From Lepidurus packardi (lineage: Eukaryota > Arthropoda > Branchiopoda > Notostraca > Triopsidae), in NCBI GenBank assembly GCA_023053545.1, contig JAKZAN010000001.1:13098024-13162023 (forward strand): 64,000 nucleotides of DNA, read 5' to 3'. Every line of letters starts with the position of its first letter. The first letter of the stretch is position 1. Of the stretch, positions 57,914 to 64,000 are shown one piece after another. Position numbers and translations under genes: made by a program. The notes beneath the pieces are model-generated. The model worked only from the letters and a program-made list of their open reading frames with translations. It ran no database searches and was not told where the DNA came from.

Positions 57914-59408
57914 CTGGAAACAGGACGAGAGTTTTGGCCCAAAGTGAGCAGACGGGAGACAAGCGTGGATGGGCGAGAAAAAAAGCGAGCCAAAAGCGAG
58001 CGAGAGTATCGCTATATCGAGTAATAATAGAGCAGGAGCCATATTAGCGGGCTATGTAGGGCGTGGAATTGAGCGTGTCCAGGCAGGCCAAAGTGCGCTG
58101 ATGCTGAGCGAGTTCGCTCTAGTGTTCTGTGTTCTTCAAACTTGCTTGGGGTTTTTCACTTTGAATGGAAGCGGAAAGAGCACTTTTGGCCATCCATCAT
58201 GCCACTGTTTACCCAGGGCATGGCCAGCTGCCACCCTTCACGTTGACCTTCGTGTTGGCGTCAGCATCCCAAATCCTGCCATTGTAGGCCTATGTAACTA
58301 TACAGGATCGTTTGGAAAATCGGGACGAGATGGGGTTCGGTGTCTCTGTTTGTCAGTGACCATAGGTTACCCATTACAATTAGTAAACGATTGACGAAAA
58401 CTAGGAAGGTCGAAAGTTTCTGAAAGTTTACAGAGAAAACCTTTTCTTTATGGGGATGTAAGTTTAACGTATGACGCTTTGTATCTTTACCTAAATTTCC
58501 GAGTACTAGGGAGGAGGAGCATAATGCAAAGTTATCAGATATGCCAAACATATATTGGCATGGACCCACTCACTGTGTTTCTTTCCCTTGCTAAGCGCAT
58601 GGGTTCGGTAGATCCCAAGTTTCCCGATGAATGCACGACATTCCCGATGAAACGGCTCTAAAAGTGTTTGCCTATCCGGGCAGAACCTCGAACCAGGGGT
58701 AAGTTTTTGCTTGGAAATGGGAGATTGCCATGCAAGATACGAGTAAAACCCCAATTGTTAGGCCTATACCCCAGACCCTTATCGTGCGATAGGGATCTAT
58801 GCGTGTTACGTAAAGAGGGCATGTGTAGAGAGATAGAGACGAAGCGTTCGAGGCTTCGCTATTGCCTCGTAGAAAGGGTCTTGGGACAAGAGGCAAACGG
58901 CTTGCTTGGCAAGATATTGTGTTAGGAATTGGGTTTATGTCGTTTGGATATACTGTACATGCGTGGCACGTGGGACGTCGGGACGTGAGGCTCTTGTGAC
59001 TCTACGACTTCTTCCGACAACCACTGGCCGTGCCAACAAGTCCAAGAAAGACAGAAAGAGAGAGGTTTTCCCTAGCTGCATGCCTGGACCAAAAACGTAC
59101 ATGTACGTGTGTGTGTGTGTATGTGTATGGGTTTCGGTAACGAGGTGTAGCGAGCAGCAGCCGGCATCATTTGGAAAACTCACACCTGCCTAAGCAGCTG
59201 AAACACGCACACGACCGAAAGTATGCAGACTGCACCGTCCGTGAGCTCCTTTCTTGCTGGGATATTGCCCTTGTCCTCCTCTCTAAACTTGCTCTTGAAT
59301 GAAAATACTGCTCCTCTCTCGCTCCGGCGTTGAATCCCTGGGTTTGGGCGCTTCCAACAACCTCTCCTAGATAAAAGTAGTGAATTCGTGATGGCAGGGA
59401 ATGTTGAC

Positions 59409-59430
59409 GGGGGGGGGGGGGGGGGGGGGG
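59409..59430. repeat. G22 tract
   Basis: Uninterrupted G run. Confidence 0.95.
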
Positions 59431-59522
59431 TTCTCTCTATAGTCCAGGTTCGCTTCCCCCACAAAATCCATAGGTGGGTGGCTGATACCAAACATCAGCA
59501 TCAGCAGCTGCCCTAGCCTCCA

Positions 59523-59554
59523 TTTTTTTTTTTTTTTTGGGGGGGGGGGGGGGG
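59523..59554. repeat. T15-G16 composite homopolymer
   Basis: An oligo-T run followed directly by an oligo-G run. Confidence 0.95.
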
Positions 59555-61619
59555 ATGGGAGGCAGGTTCGATTTGAATGGATGCTTTCGATGTTGCAATG
59601 TCCAAAGTTGGCCGCGGGAGGAATGCTTTAATAAAAGAGAGAGGGGGAGATAGGGAATTTTATCTCGCTCGTGTCCGAGGTTTCTGCCGGTTTTTCGTGT
59701 GGGAGAAGGATGCAAACGGAAAAGATACAGAGACAGGGAAGGCTATTCTAAAAACCTGCATCGTAAATAGACCCCGATTCGCAAAAAGAAAGGTGATTGC
59801 TATTAACGTCGTGCGAAGGAAATTCAGCTTTTTTTTTTTTTTTGCCAACTAGGTAACCTTCCTGAGCCAAAAACGTTCGAAGTAAACGGTCAAAGTTGGG
59901 GCTTTCGATGCCTTTCAGAGACGGGCGACGAAGGGACCATGAACAACCACTAGTTTGGAAATTGAAAACCTTTTTCCTAAAGGTAAAGTCGTCGGAAAAA
60001 TACTTGAAATTCTTCGAGTCGAGGCAGAAGTAAGGGGGGTAAAGGCTAATGAGTTTGGTTTGGTTGGGGAAAAGCGGTGGAGGTCGACTAGTGTTTCACT
60101 GGACAAAATCCAAGCTTGGAGGCTTTGGATTCGGGGGGGAAGTGACGAGATTATAAGGCGGTATTCATGGGAAAGATAATTTTTTTTTTTAACTTTTTGG
60201 CTCAGTCTAACTTTAGTTTAACCCAGCCTTGACTCGGGAACAGGGCAAAGGGGCTTGGCTTAGGTCGCCACGTTTCTTCACTAATGCGTCTAGCAGAAAG
60301 AGCTTCTCGTGCCTTTTCTTTTTTTTTTACGTGATTTTGGTTCCAGAAAGGCTCGAATGTAAGTTGCCCAGTTTCGGAAAAGAAGCTAAAAAAATAAGAG
60401 CGCTCGTAAAATTGACCTTGAAGTAAAAAGAAGGGCAAAAGTACTGTTTTCAGGTGTGACTCGTTTTCCCGTCCAAATCACTGTCAACTGTTGGTTCAGT
60501 TTATGGTTAGATATACAATTGGCGAATGGTTTTGGCCAGGTTAAGTTAGGCTTGTAAGGTTTAGGCTAGGCTTACGAGGTATTAGTTACAACATTTTCTT
60601 GACGTTGCCAAACAGGTGTCAAGGAAAAGGGTGGTGGGCCTTTCTACTTTTATCTTTTTTATGTTGAACAGCCCTGTCCGATAAGGAAAACCCATTCCGC
60701 CCTTAAAAGTGTTGCGATTTTTTATTTGTTTGCCGTTTCTCCCAAAGATAGAAGTGGTGCACTGAGAAAGAGAGGGAGAGAGAGAAGATGTAAAAGGGCG
60801 ATAAAGGGTTGGGGCGAAGAGGTCCATTACCGGGGGTGCTCTTGCCATAATAGTAGGGAAGTGTAGGGTGTCGACTGTCGAGTGGACTCTACGAAAAGGG
60901 TTGGGCTGCTTGCAAAAGCGGAGGTTTCAAAAGCATTGAGTATGCATGGCTGTGCAAGCCACTGTGTGTGCACGAGGGTGTACTAGTGTGTGTTGGCATC
61001 AAAGGGTGCTAATGTTCCACTCCCAGGTATTAATGGGCGCCAGGTTGCCTCCAAAAAAAGTTCGCCTTTCATCATGATGGGAAGCACACACATTGCCTGT
61101 TCTACAATTCATGGGGGTGAAAAACCCAGCGACGACCTAGGTATGGGGAGAGGGGGTGGTCCCGAAAGCTAGTAATGAGTATATGTATAATGTACTCTTA
61201 CCGTACTCTTCAAGTTCACTGTACTGTGCAGTGTCAGGCAAAGGGGTTTCATTGTTGGAGTCCGAGCGGGGCAAGTTAGCTAGCCATAGGTCACAAGGGT
61301 ATGATTGTTGGTCATTAGGCAAGGACAAGGTAAAAGCTGTAGTCGGGGCAACTAAAGGAAAATAAAAAAAAAGAAACCACAGGTGAGCCCACACCGTGTA
61401 GTGCTGTGCCGCGCCGCGCCAGCAGCAGGCCGGGGAACCTGAACTTGGGCCGGTTTCACGTTGCGGGTAAGGGCTCCTTGGGTGAAGCGCTGGTGGGGAC
61501 GAGAGAGGCTATGGAGGATGGGATGAGCCAAGATGGAGCCTTCATTAATCATGGACAGAGGCGCACACATGCAGGGTGAAAACTTGCCGGGCTTTTGGTC
61601 CGGTCCGCGTCCGAAGGGG

Positions 61620-61627
61620 TATAAAAG
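61620..61627 (+). promoter_or_regulatory. Isolated consensus TATA box
   Basis: TATAAAAG flanked upstream by GC-rich sequence (CGGTCCGCGTCCGAAGGGG). No strong initiator 28-32 bp downstream and no gene recognised to the right, so it may be fortuitous. Confidence 0.2.
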
Positions 61628-64000
61628 AGAGAATATCAAGAGCCTCCAAAGCTTTTAGGGCAGTTACCCCCCCCAACCCCGCCTCTCGTTTCGGGTGGGT
61701 AGAGGGAAACTTTATTGAGTTGACCAGTTCAACGTTGGCGAACAAGTTTTGCCTAACGAGGTTTTTAAGGTCTTTTTGGGTCCACTGCTGTCATTTCCTG
61801 ACCGTAAAAAGTCAAAATCTTCCGCTCTTTTGGCCTTGTAATTCCGGGATTCGGGTGGACGTTCCCCTGTCCAGCCCTGTCCAGTCCTGTCCAGGACCTG
61901 CTCGCCTTAATGAGGAATCGTAGACCTTATCGAATTTGGGGTTTCAACTTTCAAACTATCTCGTTATCAAGCTTACGAAGTGGCCCAAGTCTGGTCCATT
62001 CAGATGATTTCTATAGGAAATGAATTACCTTAAAAAAAAGATAAAAAGTGACCACTTGTTGGTCTCGCAATTCACTTGGCAGTGTTCGATGTAATGGTCT
62101 TTTAAACGTCTCACATCACAGCTGTAACACGTAGTCTTTTTATGATAAAAAATCAGTCTTCTGGAGTTTTTGTCCGTCTGGAATTTTTCTATTATTGGAA
62201 GTTTGGAACCCAGTTACTGTATGTATATCCACGTACAATGTTATGCACTGCGTACTAGGCAGTTTTTTGTGTCTTTTTAGGACGGAGGAGAAAAACACCT
62301 GTCTCGCGTCTATCCTTGTTTTTCACGACCAGAAGCAGGTTTGGACTATTAAAGGCATCTTGATCAGGGGGCAAAGAAGGCTTCAAACCAGCACAAGTTT
62401 GAAGTTGGGCAAGAAGGCAAAGGGAGATGAGGGGACCATAGCACCAGTTGATGGCTATTGAATTCTGCTCTATGAGTTAATTTCAATGCCGTATAAATTA
62501 TAGCCCTCCCTTGTGGCTGGACCTGATCCTAAGGAAAAGGAAAACGGCGAATGCTAAGCATTCGAATATGGTGTGTTGCAGCCATGGCTGTCGTGTAAAA
62601 ACCTATCGTGTTTCCTAAAGCGAAGGGAAATCGTTTCCTGGTGGATGAGGGTTAAAGCGTTGATTTTCTGTTTATTTTTTTGGCCGAGTTTTTTAAGGGG
62701 TGGGGGGAGGAGAATGTGGACGGGTGACGAGGGGTATACTTTTCAAGTATGCAGATGGGGGCCCGGGTTCGGATTCTCGTTCTGCAGGCGCTTTAGGCAA
62801 AGGATTTTACAGGCACAAGTTCCAAGGTCAACATAGAGCAGAGGCACACATGCCTTAGGAAAATTATCGGCAAATTACTTGTGCCCGGCTCGGAATTGAA
62901 AGTTGGAATAATGTTGTCAATGGTTAAACGTATTGTTCAAGGGAATGCTGCTAGTGTATGCGTTGGCTTCGGCGAGCTTGCTGTGGGCCAAAGCAATGCG
63001 ATCCAGCTGCCTCTCATTTTCTTCTTTCTTTTCTGTCGTTATAAGATTTCACGCCGGTTCCGTTCCAAGCCAGGGCATAGGCGAGGCAGCGTATTGTAAA
63101 AGATCAAGCATCCGGCTCGGCGAGCATATGTTATTCAGGCCATAGCCAGGGAGCAAAGTATCTAGCATAATGAACTGCTAAAAGTGTTTTTTATTTTTTT
63201 TTTCTTACGGGATTTTGTGCCGGAATCATATTGTTAGGACAAAACCGCCTTTTTTCTTCGGATTCATACACCATAGTTTGAACACGATTTGAAAGACTGG
63301 TAGAGAGACCTTTGGTAGATTGTTAGCGAGATTTTAAAAGAAATTCAAAAGTTGGAGAACGTTTTTTGGACGATTGTTGCACCAAACTGAACCTTTTTGC
63401 TTTGCTACGCTGCGGGATCAGAATCCAGTTTCTATTTTTTTAAAATTTGCTTGGTTTGACTCTCCCTGGCGTGTTAAGTTGGAAGTGCATGGCAACGTGG
63501 ACCCCGGGGTTTAGGGTTAGAGCATGCTGGATGCTAAGGGGGAAGAGGGACACGAGATATAGCTAAAGCAAAGGGGAAAGCTGCAGCAACCGAGGAAGGG
63601 CGAAAGGGTCGCGGACTAAAGATTAACGTTTCCCGATGTTACAATGCGTAGTACATCAAGCTCTCTGGACTTGGGTGAAGCAAGATCATTTCAAGAACCA
63701 AGAGCTGCTTTGAATAGGGTTTCAAGTTATTACACAAAAAATGTGGAAGAAAAAAGGTTCAGAGAGAGATAATGGAAATAGAATGGAGGTAGAGAGAGAA
63801 TGAAGAGAATGGAGAGAACAGAGCAGAGGAAGACCAAAGTAAAGGGAGAGATGAGAGAAGCAGGTTTATATACCCCCCTTGGAACCAGAGGAAAACGCCC
63901 AAAAGAATCAGCCAAGCATGTCGGCCAGCAATGGTGTCGGTGTTGGTGCTGATGGTGGTGGCAGTGGTGATGGCTAACAACGGTCAGTTCCGTTCTTGCT

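Larger units (their letters stand above)
57965..64000. other. Intergenic, homopolymer-rich, no supported gene
   Basis: G22 at 59,409-59,430, T15 then G16 at 59,523-59,554, a (TG)n tract near 59,107-59,122 and a short three-unit CCTGTCCAG repeat near 61,865-61,895. A canonical TATAAAAG sits at 61,620-61,627 in a GC-rich setting. Short frames only. Confidence 0.4.

Noticed and set aside
62750-62800. tRNA-like GGTTCGGATTC string
   Set aside because: No matching acceptor, D and anticodon stems could be found around it.

Overview
This 64 kb window is eukaryotic, intron-bearing, gene-poor DNA. The base composition looks moderate and slightly AT-rich, with many homopolymers and microsatellites and several families of degraded DNA transposons. 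It shows no operons, CRISPR arrays or rRNA genes, and I could not support any tRNA gene. The one gene I can identify securely is a SoxC-family HMG-box transcription factor (Sox4/11/12 of vertebrates, Sox14 of flies). Its HMG box and N-terminus read most like an arthropod, probably pancrustacean, SoxC. That placement is inference from memory of the family, not from a search.

Layout. 1-1,047: left-edge remnant of a pogo/Tigger-like transposon carrying a broken hAT transposase. 4,196-5,277: non-autonomous pogo-like element, itself holding a TTAA-flanked 530-bp MITE and a 21-bp-period repeat array. 9,490-10,160: inverted repeat with arms of about 96 bp. 11,118-11,231: 44-bp tandem repeat. 14,460-14,642: foldback element. 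17,246-17,621: second pogo transposase fragment. 19,250-19,350: another 21-bp array. 20,905-21,385: five-copy ~94-bp tandem repeat. 28,869-29,615: two adjacent tandem arrays, most units carrying TGACGTCA. 33,085-33,285: fourth member of the 21-bp-period family. 37,559-37,820: second MITE copy. 44,558-52,065: SoxC on the minus strand. From there to the right edge I see no securely identifiable gene, only a candidate exon near 57.8 kb and scattered simple repeats.

SoxC is split. A 41-codon first exon (51,943-52,065) carries the MVPQQ start and ends ..TPYSDATQ. A phase-0 intron of 5,981 bp (45,962-51,942) follows. Exon 2 (44,558-45,961) carries the whole HMG box, a long Ser/Thr-rich linker, three SUMO-type motifs and a C-terminal tail like the vertebrate SoxC transactivation domain, giving a 508-residue protein. 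About 590 bp upstream of the start codon is a compact promoter-like cluster on the same strand (inverted CCAAT, TGACGTCA, GATAAAAG, TCAGAC initiator), backed by a CpG-dense block. I found no new multi-gene system. The least explained material is the repeat content: the 21-bp-period foldback family, the nested TTAA MITE, the TGACGTCA-bearing arrays and the recurrent oligo-T/oligo-G tracts.
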